Shown piece after piece: positions 1 through 5,446 of a DNA stretch of 7,093 bases. This DNA is from CAYLHS01 sp964496205 (lineage in GTDB: Bacteria > Actinomycetota > Acidimicrobiia > Spongiisociales > UBA4744), in assembly GCA_964496205.1 (NCBI GenBank), contig CAZBXV010000072.1, forward strand, positions 1 through 7,093, given 5' to 3'. The position numbers and the translations under genes are program-made. Numbering within the stretch: position 1 is the first letter of the stretch; the number at the start of each line of letters is the position of its first letter. The notes below the pieces were generated by a model. That model had not been told where the DNA came from. It ran no database searches and saw only the letters and a program-made list of their open reading frames with translations.

Positions 1-34
1 AACCTAGCGCGTCTGCCTATTCCGCCACTCCGAC
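1..34 (-). tRNA. tRNA-Leu, 5' half only (cut by window edge)
   Basis: On the minus strand this reads as the 5' half of a leucine tRNA. The acceptor strand is GTCGGAG, followed by TG at positions 8-9, a D-arm with GCG/CGC stem and the AATAGGCAGA loop, then G26, the anticodon-stem strand CTAGG and TT. The window ends exactly at U33, so the anticodon and the long variable arm expected of tRNA-Leu lie outside. The CGCGCTAGGTT stretch closely resembles known bacterial tRNA-Leu genes. The gene starts 25 bases after the secG stop on the same strand, so co-transcription with secG is likely. The isoacceptor cannot be determined. Confidence 0.85.
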
Positions 35-59
35 GTGGGTGGGTGAGTATACCGTTCGC

Positions 60-302
60 CTACCCACCAAAGATGATCGTCAACACGACCGTTGTGATGG
101 CGAAGATGATGGCCGAACCAACGGTCAACCGGTCGAGGTTCCGTTCTACCACCGTCGATCCGGACATCGACGACGGGCCCATACCCCCACCAAACATATC
201 CGACAATCCCCCGCCTCGACCCGCGTGCAGAAGGATGAAGACAACGAGCCCGAGGGACACGATCACGTGAATGACGACGGTGATGATGGTCAGGACATGC
301 AT
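60..302 (-). CDS. secG: Preprotein translocase subunit SecG
   Basis: Complete 80-residue SecG, the small accessory subunit of the SecYEG channel in the cytoplasmic membrane that assists SecA-driven export. Two hydrophobic segments are visible, about residues 3-25 and 59-79. They are joined by a glycine-rich loop containing HAGRGGGLSDMFGG (residues 26-39), the family signature. The following S/T-rich stretch and ERNLDRLT lead into the second helix, as in actinobacterial SecG. Length is normal for the family. The ATG is preceded by GGAGAG five bases upstream (306-311 on the complement), which supports the start. A promoter lies at 345-374 and tRNA-Leu follows 25 bases downstream. The assignment rests on sequence motifs and size. 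Confidence 0.93.
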   Translation of the reverse strand: MHVLTIITVVIHVIVSLGLVVFILLHAGRGGGLSDMFGGGMGPSSMSGSTVVERNLDRLTVGSAIIFAITTVVLTIIFGG

Positions 303-344
303 GGACTCTCCAGATCAGGCAACAGACGTGTGCTGCGACCCGTA

Positions 345-374
345 AGTATGCCGGGATTCCCGTTCCTAGGTCAA
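345..374 (-). promoter_or_regulatory. Probable sigma-70-type promoter of secG
   Basis: On the minus strand a TTGACC box (374-369) and a CATACT box (350-345) are separated by 18 bases. The -35 matches the consensus in five of six positions. The predicted transcript would start near 338 and carry a leader of about 35 bases including the GGAGAG ribosome-binding site. The same CATACT -10 sequence recurs in the promoter proposed for cimA, which makes both calls slightly stronger. Confidence 0.5.
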
Positions 375-444
375 GTTTCGACGGGGATGAGGCCAAACCC
401 CGAATCTGGACAAGGGTCTCGAACAGCCAACTGCGACACGTTCG

Positions 445-463
445 GGGACTCGTCGAGAGTCCC
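445..463. repeat. Perfect 7-bp inverted repeat between divergent genes
   Basis: GGGACTC and GAGTCCC flank a five-base loop (GTCGA), and a G-T pair could extend the stem. It lies upstream of both secG (minus) and the exported hydrolase (plus). No T-run follows on either strand, so it is not an intrinsic terminator. It could be an operator-like palindrome or an RNA hairpin; nothing in the sequence decides which. Confidence 0.4.
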
Positions 464-525
464 TCGCCCAGATCATGAAGTAGTACTGACCCAAGCCCAT
501 TGATCGTTCTGACGCGTCCCAAGAC

Positions 526-1731
526 TTGTATCAGTACCATCAGTTGGTGACACCCGCCGGTATCAGCAGGGCAATCGTCGTAGCGGTCGCGTTCGCGATA
601 TCCGCGTCGTGCACCCCGACCACTACCGAGCCGACAACCACCTCGGTTACCGTCGCGGAGACCACGACAACGTCTGCGCAAGCAACAACGACAGCACCCG
701 AAGCGAGCAGCACGACAGCCACTTCCGAGTGCGATCAGCTGATACCGGAAACGATCCGCAACGAAGTTCGCCAGTACGTCGACGCCGGACTCAACATGGG
801 CATCGTCATGGGCGTCGTCACCACATGCGGTCAGGAAGTGTTCGCCTATGGCAAGTCGGCTCTCGAAGGTGGCCGACCTCTCGACGAGGACACCGTGTTC
901 GAGATTGGATCCACCGGCAAGTCGTTCACCGGGATCCTTCTCGCCGACATGGCTCAACACAACGAGTTGTCGCTCTCGGACCCGATCGAGATGTACCTGC
1001 CGGCCGATGTCACCGTGCCGACGTACGACGGGCGCTCCATCACCCTTGTCGACCTGGCAACACATACATCGGGGCTGCCAAACATCCCGGACAACCTCAA
1101 CCCGGCCGATGAGCTCAGACCATACGCCGACTACACGTTCGAGCAAATGTACGAGGAGTTGGGCACCGTACAGCTCACCGCTCCAATTGGATCGACGTAC
1201 CAGTACTCCAACTTCGGGATGGGCGTACTCGGACATATCCTCGAGTTGAAAACAGGGATGAGCTACGAAGACCTGGTCATCTCCAGGATCACCGACGAGC
1301 TGGGGATGCCGGATACGAGGGCAACCCTGACCCCCGGCATGGAGAGCCGTCTCGCCCTCGGGTACCGAGGCCAGGTCGTGTTTCCACTTTGGGACAACCC
1401 GACGCTCGCGGGTGCAGGGGAATTGCGCAGCACCGTCCGCGATCTGCTGACCTACCTCGCTGCCAATCTCGGTGCGCTGGAGAGCCCCCTGTACGACGCG
1501 ATGCAACTCACCCATCAGCGGTTCCATCAGGCCGACGACGTTTACGGGGTCGGCCTCGGCTGGCACATTCGGAAACGCAGCTATGGGGAGGTTGTCGAAG
1601 ATCATGGTGCGACCGGTGGCTACTGGTGCTACGCGGGGATTCGTCCAGACAAACAGGTAGGCGTAGTCGTACTCACCAACACCTTCTACGACGTTGACCA
1701 GATCGGTCTCGACCTGCTCGGTAAGTACTAG
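526..1731 (+). CDS. Exported SxxK serine hydrolase (beta-lactamase/PBP-like), probable lipoprotein
   Basis: Member of the serine beta-lactamase/DD-peptidase/esterase fold (Pfam Beta-lactamase, PF00144). The N-terminus has a basic residue (R15), a hydrophobic stretch and a cysteine at residue 29 after ISAS. This suggests a signal peptide and possible lipid anchor, although Ser at -3 is not a classic lipobox. Residues 30-66 form a Thr/Ser/Pro/Ala-rich linker of the kind that tethers a domain outside the membrane. Catalytic motifs are S129-T-G-K132 (nucleophile and lysine), Y227-S-N229, and H360-G-A-T-G-G in the place of the third box; LATHTSGLP before the tyrosine motif is also typical. The protein seems complete. 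The start is uncertain: TTG 526 is the longest, but GTG 547 gives a neater 22-residue signal sequence. Neither has a clear Shine-Dalgarno sequence. Substrate is unknown; a peptidase, esterase or cell-wall role is possible, and resistance should not be assumed. Confidence 0.85.
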   Translation: MYQYHQLVTPAGISRAIVVAVAFAISASCTPTTTEPTTTSVTVAETTTTSAQATTTAPEASSTTATSECDQLIPETIRNEVRQYVDAGLNMGIVMGVVTTCGQEVFAYGKSALEGGRPLDEDTVFEIGSTGKSFTGILLADMAQHNELSLSDPIEMYLPADVTVPTYDGRSITLVDLATHTSGLPNIPDNLNPADELRPYADYTFEQMYEELGTVQLTAPIGSTYQYSNFGMGVLGHILELKTGMSYEDLVISRITDELGMPDTRATLTPGMESRLALGYRGQVVFPLWDNPTLAGAGELRSTVRDLLTYLAANLGALESPLYDAMQLTHQRFHQADDVYGVGLGWHIRKRSYGEVVEDHGATGGYWCYAGIRPDKQVGVVVLTNTFYDVDQIGLDLLGKY

Positions 1732-2274
1732 GTGTCCAGCCGAGCGTGCCTGATCTCCCGGTTGGTGTCGGAGGAACGACGTCGAGCATGCCGATCGTCT
1801 AACGCCCGACAGATGCTGCGATACGAAGCTCCGTCCGGGAAGAGCGCGGCCAAGCGTGACCGGTAGGCGCACAGTGGCAGGTCGTCCGAACCAGCATCGG
1901 CCTAACCGATAGGCTGCTGTTCAGCCTGAAGACAGAGATTCGGGACTGCAGCCCTGCCTGATGGGTTCACGGTCACCAGCGGACTCATCGACTCCCCCGC
2001 GGGTTGGTCGGCGACTCTCACCGAACGGGTCGAAGATCGCCGGTGGAGGAACCGACCCTGATACAGGAACCCCGATTCTGCTGCTCAGCAACCCTGATAG
2101 CACCTAACTGACGCGTATACCCCATCGATGAGGTAACCCACGAGTACTTCAAACCGATGGCGATCCACTGGGCTGACGGGACAGGCATCATCAGTCCTGA
2201 AGCAGACGAAGGATGGTGGGAAGATCCCGCTCCGGCCGAAAACCGAAGAGGCTCAGATGAGACCGGCACTAGCT
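1732..2274. other. Gene-free stretch between two convergent hydrolase genes
   Basis: No convincing gene is seen in these 543 bases. They contain a bulged hairpin (1892-1916). An open stretch without stop codons also runs from 2112 to 2342 on the plus strand and reads like a soluble acidic protein (for example HEYFKPMAIHWADGTG, encoded around 2139-2186). It has no ribosome-binding site or plausible upstream start, and it runs into the end of the minus-strand esterase gene. It may be a fragment of a lost gene or chance. No clear intrinsic terminator with a T-run was found for either flanking gene. Confidence 0.5.
1892..1916. repeat. Bulged 9-bp hairpin downstream of the exported hydrolase
   Basis: CAGC-ATCGG pairs with CCGAT-GCTG around a CCTAA loop, with a two-base AG bulge on the 3' side. 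It lies about 160 bases past the stop at 1731. Only a CTGTT run follows, so it is at best a weak transcription terminator. Function is unknown. Confidence 0.35.
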
Positions 2275-3474
2275 CTATGGAAGGGATTTCTCTGCGGCCC
2301 GTCTGGCGGCGTCTCGAAGGAGTTGTTCACGTGGGTCGTTGAACATGTGGTAGCCGGCCCGGTTCATGGCGTAGCAGAAACCCATCCGGAGTGCGGGATC
2401 GGCCAATCCCATCGAGCCGCCGAAACCGGGAGTCCCGTATGCGTCCGGGGACCCAAACTCAAAGCCGGGGAATGGCTTCATCACACCGAGGGAGAACTGG
2501 GTGTCGATCCGGAGCACCTCGTCGAATGGCCCGGACGAAGGAGGCGCTGTTGTCTGGCTGAGCGAGTCGAGGGTACCTGCGTCTATGCCAAGCCTTGCTC
2601 CCCCGGAGGCGAATTCGCCGTAGGCGATGGCTACGCTGCGAACGGTTCCCACGCCATTCGCGGATGGCATTTCGACCCGATACGCGGCCCGGTTGTTGTA
2701 TTCGGTCACATCGGTTGCCGCCTTTGGGTTGGCGAAGACCCTGGCAGTGAGGGATTTTCGATTGAAGGTGGCTTTGAGGAAGTCGGGGGGGAACTTGCGA
2801 AGGTTGAAGATTATCTTGGCCCGATACCAGTCCATTGCCAGACGGGCGATTCGCTCGTTGGGGATGTCGTCGGGTAGTCCAATGTAGAAGTCGAGTCCAA
2901 GCGGGGCTGCTATCTCGTCGGCGAAGTACCGACCGAGGGTCCGGTGTTGTGGGTCAACACGGCGGATCAGCTCGGATTCGTAGAATCCGAGCGAGAAGGA
3001 GTGGTAGCCGTGTTTCTCGCCTGGTTCCCATTCCGGTGCCTGAACAGCGATAGCCGCAGCTACCGCGTCGGCGTCAGCAAGAGTGTCGAGATCAAGTGGT
3101 GCATCGATTGCCGGGATACCCGCCTGGTGCGACAGCAGCGTTCGAACTGTGATGTCCTGCTTCCCGTTGACGGAGAACTCGGGCCAGTATTCGGCCACCT
3201 TCTGGTCGTAGCCGAAGAGCCCCCGGGAGTGGGCGTGGGCGATTGCCAGCGCGGCCATCCCCTTGGTCACCGAGAACATGTTGACCATCGTGTCTTCGGC
3301 CCACGGCTGCTTCGTCTTCGGATCGGCGATTCCACCCCAAAGGTCGACCACGAGTTCGTTTTGAACCACTACGGCTACCGCCGCCCCGAGCTCCTTTCGG
3401 GTGCGAAAGTTGGCCTCGAAGACCTGGCGGACTTCTTCGTAGCCGGAAGCCGTATGACCTTGGATTCTCGCCAT
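2275..3474 (-). CDS. Cytoplasmic serine hydrolase, family VIII esterase / class C beta-lactamase-like
   Basis: A 399-residue SxxK hydrolase of the Beta-lactamase Pfam family, closest in style to family VIII carboxylesterases (EstA/EstB-like). Catalytic motifs are S68-V-T-K71 and Y157-H-S159; LLSHQAGIP (about 113-121) and a late FGGSMGLADP segment are also typical. W46-G-G near the N-terminus (VVDLWGGIAD) is a family hallmark. No signal peptide is seen, so the enzyme should be cytoplasmic, probably cleaving small esters; the substrate is unknown. The start at 3474 is favoured over longer in-frame options (up to 3738) because GGAGGAG lies just upstream (3485-3479), and because the extra 88 residues look like translated non-coding DNA. 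It is convergent with the other SxxK hydrolase, but the two are different subfamilies rather than recent duplicates. Confidence 0.88.
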   Translation of the reverse strand: MARIQGHTASGYEEVRQVFEANFRTRKELGAAVAVVVQNELVVDLWGGIADPKTKQPWAEDTMVNMFSVTKGMAALAIAHAHSRGLFGYDQKVAEYWPEFSVNGKQDITVRTLLSHQAGIPAIDAPLDLDTLADADAVAAAIAVQAPEWEPGEKHGYHSFSLGFYESELIRRVDPQHRTLGRYFADEIAAPLGLDFYIGLPDDIPNERIARLAMDWYRAKIIFNLRKFPPDFLKATFNRKSLTARVFANPKAATDVTEYNNRAAYRVEMPSANGVGTVRSVAIAYGEFASGGARLGIDAGTLDSLSQTTAPPSSGPFDEVLRIDTQFSLGVMKPFPGFEFGSPDAYGTPGFGGSMGLADPALRMGFCYAMNRAGYHMFNDPREQLLRDAARRAAEKSLP

Positions 3475-3478
3475 GTTT

Positions 3479-3485
3479 CTCCTCC
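3479..3485 (-). promoter_or_regulatory. Strong ribosome-binding site fixing the esterase start
   Basis: On the minus strand GGAGGAG lies immediately upstream of the ATG at 3474, with the GGAGG core six bases from it. This is the clearest Shine-Dalgarno sequence among the large genes in the window and decides the start against the longer in-frame extension. Confidence 0.75.
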
Positions 3486-3719
3486 GCCGGGCACCCACGA
3501 CCCAGCTGCCAGGTTCCGCGGAGATCCGAGGACCGCCGCGTCCCGTCGATCTCGTAGTCCCGGGGAGGTCCCTCGCTTGCTTATCAGAGAGCATAGGGAG
3601 TGCTTGTTCACTATGTGCAGGAATCCTACGTGCCTGAAATCCCCAGAAGAGGCTCCATCGGCCTCTGAGAGAAGCGCGAAGCCGTACGATCTTCGAAACG
3701 GCAACCGGTGGAGCGAAGC

Positions 3720-3836
3720 ATGATCGACTTCCGGGCACCCGAACTCACGCAAGGGAGTGACCAGTCGGCCCTGCCCAAGATTTCTGACGAGGTTGCTCGT
3801 TCCGCGGCCCGCGATGAGCACGGGAACCATGACTGA
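3720..3836 (+). CDS. Possible 38-residue small protein, unrecognised
   Basis: ATG at 3720 opens a 38-codon frame ending in TGA at 3834-3836. A GGTGGAG sequence (3707-3713) lies six bases before the ATG, good spacing for a ribosome-binding site. About 70 percent of its codons end in G or C, somewhat coding-like. The product is soluble and charged (begins MIDFRAPELTQG) with no recognised motif. Another ATG (3829) overlaps its end and reads on in the next frame towards the glycosyltransferase remnant. It could be a small gene, the start of a decayed gene, or chance. The 245 bases between 3475 and this ORF show nothing else beyond the esterase ribosome-binding site. Confidence 0.22.
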   Translation: MIDFRAPELTQGSDQSALPKISDEVARSAARDEHGNHD

Positions 3837-3850
3837 CTCGTCGTTCACGA

Positions 3851-4267
3851 ATGTGGACCTGTCGAAGTCGGAGCTCGATATTGCCTTTTCGGCCGGTCTG
3901 GTGGCTCTCCGTGGCCGAGCTGCTCATGTGGTGCACTTTCACAGGAGTCCTCGCATTCACGCTCCTCGTCCGCCCACTCGTGATGGGACAACTGATGTCC
4001 GTCTACTACCTCGGGTTCGTTCTCCTGATGGCTTACGCCCGATCGGCCCGGCACGACACGAGAGGGCTTTGGGTCATGCTCCTCGCCCCCATCTACGCGC
4101 TCATGCACGTCGTCGTATTCACTCCGGTTCGATTGTGGGCGATGCTGACGCTTCGCGACGGCTCATGGGGCACTCGATCCGCAGGAATCGAGGTCACGGC
4201 CAGTGGGAGGGGTACGAAGATCCTGTTGCCACCCGCTCGCTCCGCGAGAGACCAAGTGGCCCTCTAG
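3851..4267 (+). pseudogene. C-terminal membrane fragment of a family 2 glycosyltransferase
   Basis: This frame encodes only the membrane end of a processive GT2-type glycosyltransferase (hyaluronan/cellulose synthase-like group). Three hydrophobic segments are visible, about residues 17-40, 48-62 and 72-90. They are followed by a PVRLWAMLTLRDGSWGTR segment (about 92-109), which resembles the cytosolic tail after the last helix in that family. The catalytic GT2 domain with its Asp motifs and QxxRW is missing. Upstream sequence does not encode it in any frame: this frame is open only from 3833, and a second frame (from ATG 3829) fades out as this one becomes coding-like near 3890. I therefore call it a truncated remnant. 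An alternative is a small three-helix membrane protein in its own right. Confidence 0.55.
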
Positions 4268-4270
4268 TCA

Positions 4271-4285
4271 GAGCCTTCTAGGCTC
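4271..4285. repeat. Short hairpin after the glycosyltransferase remnant
   Basis: GAGCCT and AGGCTC form a perfect 6-bp stem with a TCT loop, starting three bases after the stop codon at 4265-4267. No T-run follows, so terminator function is doubtful, though the position fits a 3' end. Confidence 0.35.
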
Positions 4286-4330
4286 ACCTATCCCCGAGAC
4301 ATGCAAAGCCTGCCGAACACGATTTGAATC

Positions 4331-4660
4331 ATGCAGATGACAAACGTAGTAGTGCGGGATGACCCCGACAACCAACGGTATGTGGCCGAGGCCGATGGCG
4401 ACCTGGCGGGATTCACTGAGTATCGGCCACGGAAGGGCAGGCTCATCTTCTTCCATACGGAGATCGATGATGCTTACTCGGGCCAGGGTGTAGCCACCAA
4501 GCTCGTCAGGGAGGCACTCGATGACGTCAAATCCAAAGGGCGTCTGATCGTTCCAATCTGCCCCTTCGTTGCTCGCTTCGTTCGCAGCAATCCCGACTAC
4601 ATGAACATGGTGGACCGCGAGCTCTGGGAAAGGATCAGGCCGCAGGCGAGCGACCAGTAG
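4331..4660 (+). CDS. Small GNAT-fold acetyltransferase (YjdJ/NATD1-like)
   Basis: A 109-residue protein of the compact GNAT subgroup (Pfam Acetyltransf_CG, PF14542), which would transfer an acetyl group from acetyl-CoA to an unknown amine. Visible features are the two early strands (QRYVAEADGDLAGFTEYRPRKGRLIFFHTEI, given here only as residues 15-45), H42-T-E44, and the acetyl-CoA loop G51-Q-G-V-A55 followed by the helix TKLVREALDDVKSKG. P75-I-C-P-F79 (conserved Cys-Pro region) and the terminal NPDYMNMVD segment complete the pattern. Length is normal and the gene looks intact. ATG 4331 and ATG 4337 are both possible starts; neither has a good Shine-Dalgarno sequence. It stands alone between broken genes, so the context gives no clue to its substrate. 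Confidence 0.88.
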   Translation: MQMTNVVVRDDPDNQRYVAEADGDLAGFTEYRPRKGRLIFFHTEIDDAYSGQGVATKLVREALDDVKSKGRLIVPICPFVARFVRSNPDYMNMVDRELWERIRPQASDQ

Positions 4661-4754
4661 CCCCGGCGTTCCTCAGAATACGCCTAGCAGCAGCGCCGAT
4701 CTCGGCAGCGGCATCGTCACGTCCAAGGCGGCACGAGGCCCAGGTGTCACCCAC
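4635..4754 (-). CDS. Possible 39-residue small protein overlapping the GNAT 3' end
   Basis: On the minus strand a GTG at 4754 opens a 39-codon frame ending in TGA at 4637-4635. GGAGG lies seven bases before the GTG inside a purine-rich run, a strong ribosome-binding site. The peptide is Ala/Arg-rich with a likely amphipathic helix (DDAAAEIGAAARRILRNAG). It overlaps the last 26 bases of the convergent GNAT gene. No family is recognised. The composition could be chance in GC-rich DNA, so confidence is low. Confidence 0.2.
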   Translation of the reverse strand: MGDTWASCRLGRDDAAAEIGAAARRILRNAGATGRSPAA

Positions 4755-4837
4755 TGCTCTCCCTCCGTCAACACACCCGGCCCCCCGTTTCAGGAATAGG
4801 CTGCTTCAGCGGGTTTCCTCGGAGAGCAGCCCAGGGT

Positions 4838-5157
4838 ATGACGATGTTCCGCTTTCCGACGCTCGATCTCAACGCTGACGGCGAGGAGATGCCCGGCATC
4901 ATCTTCGCCGAATTGGAGGCTGGTTGGTCTCGGCAGGAGCCGAAGGTGATTGGGCCGACCGTCTCCTTCAGGCGAAGGAGACGACCTCAGCGATTGCCGG
5001 GGTCAGGCACAACGCGGCGTCCGTCAGGGCCGACGAGGCGTTCGCAGACGAACGTACCGCCCTGTGGAAGGCGCACATTCATGATCTGCGGCCGACCCGC
5101 AACGCTCGACAGGAGCCCGACCCAAAGGTCCGTCTGCTGGTACTTGAACGCGTCTAG
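4838..5157 (+). pseudogene. Hypothetical gene apparently broken by a frameshift
   Basis: ATG 4838 opens a frame whose first 30 or so residues look like protein (MTMFRFPTLDLNADGEEM and on), with G/C-rich third positions. After about 4970 this frame turns into Arg/Pro-rich shadow-like sequence. In the next frame, a plausible protein runs from about 4924 to the TAG at 5155-5157 (WADRLLQAKETTSAIAGVRH, then an ADEAFADERTALWKAHIHDL segment). Joined by a shift between about 4924 and 4975, the two would give a soluble, mostly helical protein of about 106 residues. I do not recognise the family. It may be a true pseudogene, a sequencing error, or two unrelated short frames. The 148 bases from here to the cimA promoter show no further gene. 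Confidence 0.4.
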
Positions 5158-5305
5158 AACCCGAAGACCCCTCCGGCCCTACAGGCCACCTCCGCCAACG
5201 TCACCCTCCGGGCTCCTTGGGGAGACAGATAGCAAGCGGGCTTCGCCGTACGGGTTCTGGGGGGACACACAGGATCCCTGACCCGCGTCGTCGCCATCGA
5301 ACTCG

Positions 5306-5334
5306 TTGACGCCACGGTTCGTAGCGGTCATACT
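5306..5334 (+). promoter_or_regulatory. Probable cimA promoter giving a near-leaderless transcript
   Basis: TTGACG (5306-5311) and CATACT (5329-5334) are separated by the optimal 17 bases. The -35 matches the sigma-70 consensus in five of six positions; the -10 is weaker but keeps the A at position 2 and the final T. The expected transcription start lies around 5341-5344, at or within a few bases of the leader-peptide ATG (5344). Leaderless mRNAs are common in Actinomycetota, which fits the absence of a Shine-Dalgarno sequence before that ATG. Confidence 0.6.
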
Positions 5335-5343
5335 GCTCGTCAC

Positions 5344-5376
5344 ATGTTCGCCACCGCCCTGTTCATTATCGAGTAA
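5344..5376 (+). CDS. Putative isoleucine leader peptide of cimA (10 codons)
   Basis: ATG 5344 to TAA 5376 encodes MFATALFIIE. Two adjacent isoleucine codons (ATT ATC, 5365-5370) lie just before the end, with a leucine codon two positions earlier. The ATG sits at or near the predicted transcript start, has no ribosome-binding site, and the ORF ends three bases before a hairpin that is followed by a terminator. This is the layout of an amino-acid attenuation leader. CimA makes the isoleucine precursor citramalate, so isoleucine codons are the expected sensor. The two-codon sensor is short compared with classical his or trp leaders, and such a small ORF can arise by chance; the context carries most of the weight. 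Confidence 0.5.
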   Translation: MFATALFIIE

Positions 5377-5379
5377 GCG

Positions 5380-5397
5380 CACACGGCTCAGCGTGTG
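5380..5397 (+). promoter_or_regulatory. Leader hairpin 1 (pause/anti-antiterminator candidate)
   Basis: CACACG and CGTGTG form a perfect 6-bp stem around a six-base GCTCAG loop. It starts three bases after the leader-peptide stop. A ribosome held on the Ile codons at 5365-5370 would cover bases to about 5382 and disturb its 5' arm, whereas a ribosome finishing translation would leave soon after. Its loop and 3' arm can alternatively pair with part of the terminator, so it is a candidate switch element. Confidence 0.5.
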
Positions 5398-5404
5398 AAC
5401 CCGA

Positions 5405-5427
5405 CCCTTCGCTCTGCGAGGGGTTTT
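5405..5427 (+). terminator. Intrinsic terminator/attenuator in the cimA leader
   Basis: CCCTTCGC and GCGAGGGG form an 8-bp stem (one G-U pair) with a three-base TCT loop, followed at once by TTTTCTGTT. It has the shape of a rho-independent terminator and ends 19 bases before the cimA start codon. There is no space for a promoter between it and the gene, so transcription of cimA must pass through it; it is best explained as a conditional attenuator. A simpler alternative is a partial terminator that only dampens readthrough from upstream. Confidence 0.65.
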
Positions 5428-5446
5428 CTGTTACCCGGGAGTCCCC

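Noticed and set aside
660..722. Thr/Ala/Ser-rich repetitive stretch as a tandem repeat
   Set aside because: It is a low-complexity linker in the encoded protein, with no regular DNA repeat unit.
526..1731. Exported hydrolase as an antibiotic-resistance beta-lactamase
   Set aside because: The SxxK/YxN fold is shared by many peptidases and esterases, and the third motif is HGATGG rather than a KTG box, so resistance is not supported.
4..1872. A 622-codon open frame on the minus strand opposite the exported hydrolase
   Set aside because: It is antisense to secG-region and hydrolase coding DNA, is rich in Cys/Arg/Gly in its later part, and has no recognisable domain; the plus-strand hydrolase has clear catalytic motifs.
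2944..3723. Plus-strand 259-codon frame opposite the esterase
   Set aside because: Antisense to the catalytic part of the esterase and with no recognisable features.
3475..3738. N-terminal 88-residue extension of the esterase frame
   Set aside because: The extension is Arg-rich and unlike the family, while ATG 3474 has an excellent ribosome-binding site and gives the usual N-terminus.
5170..5190. GGCC-CTACA-GGCC inverted repeat as a terminator of the broken gene
   Set aside because: The stem is only four base pairs and no T-run follows.
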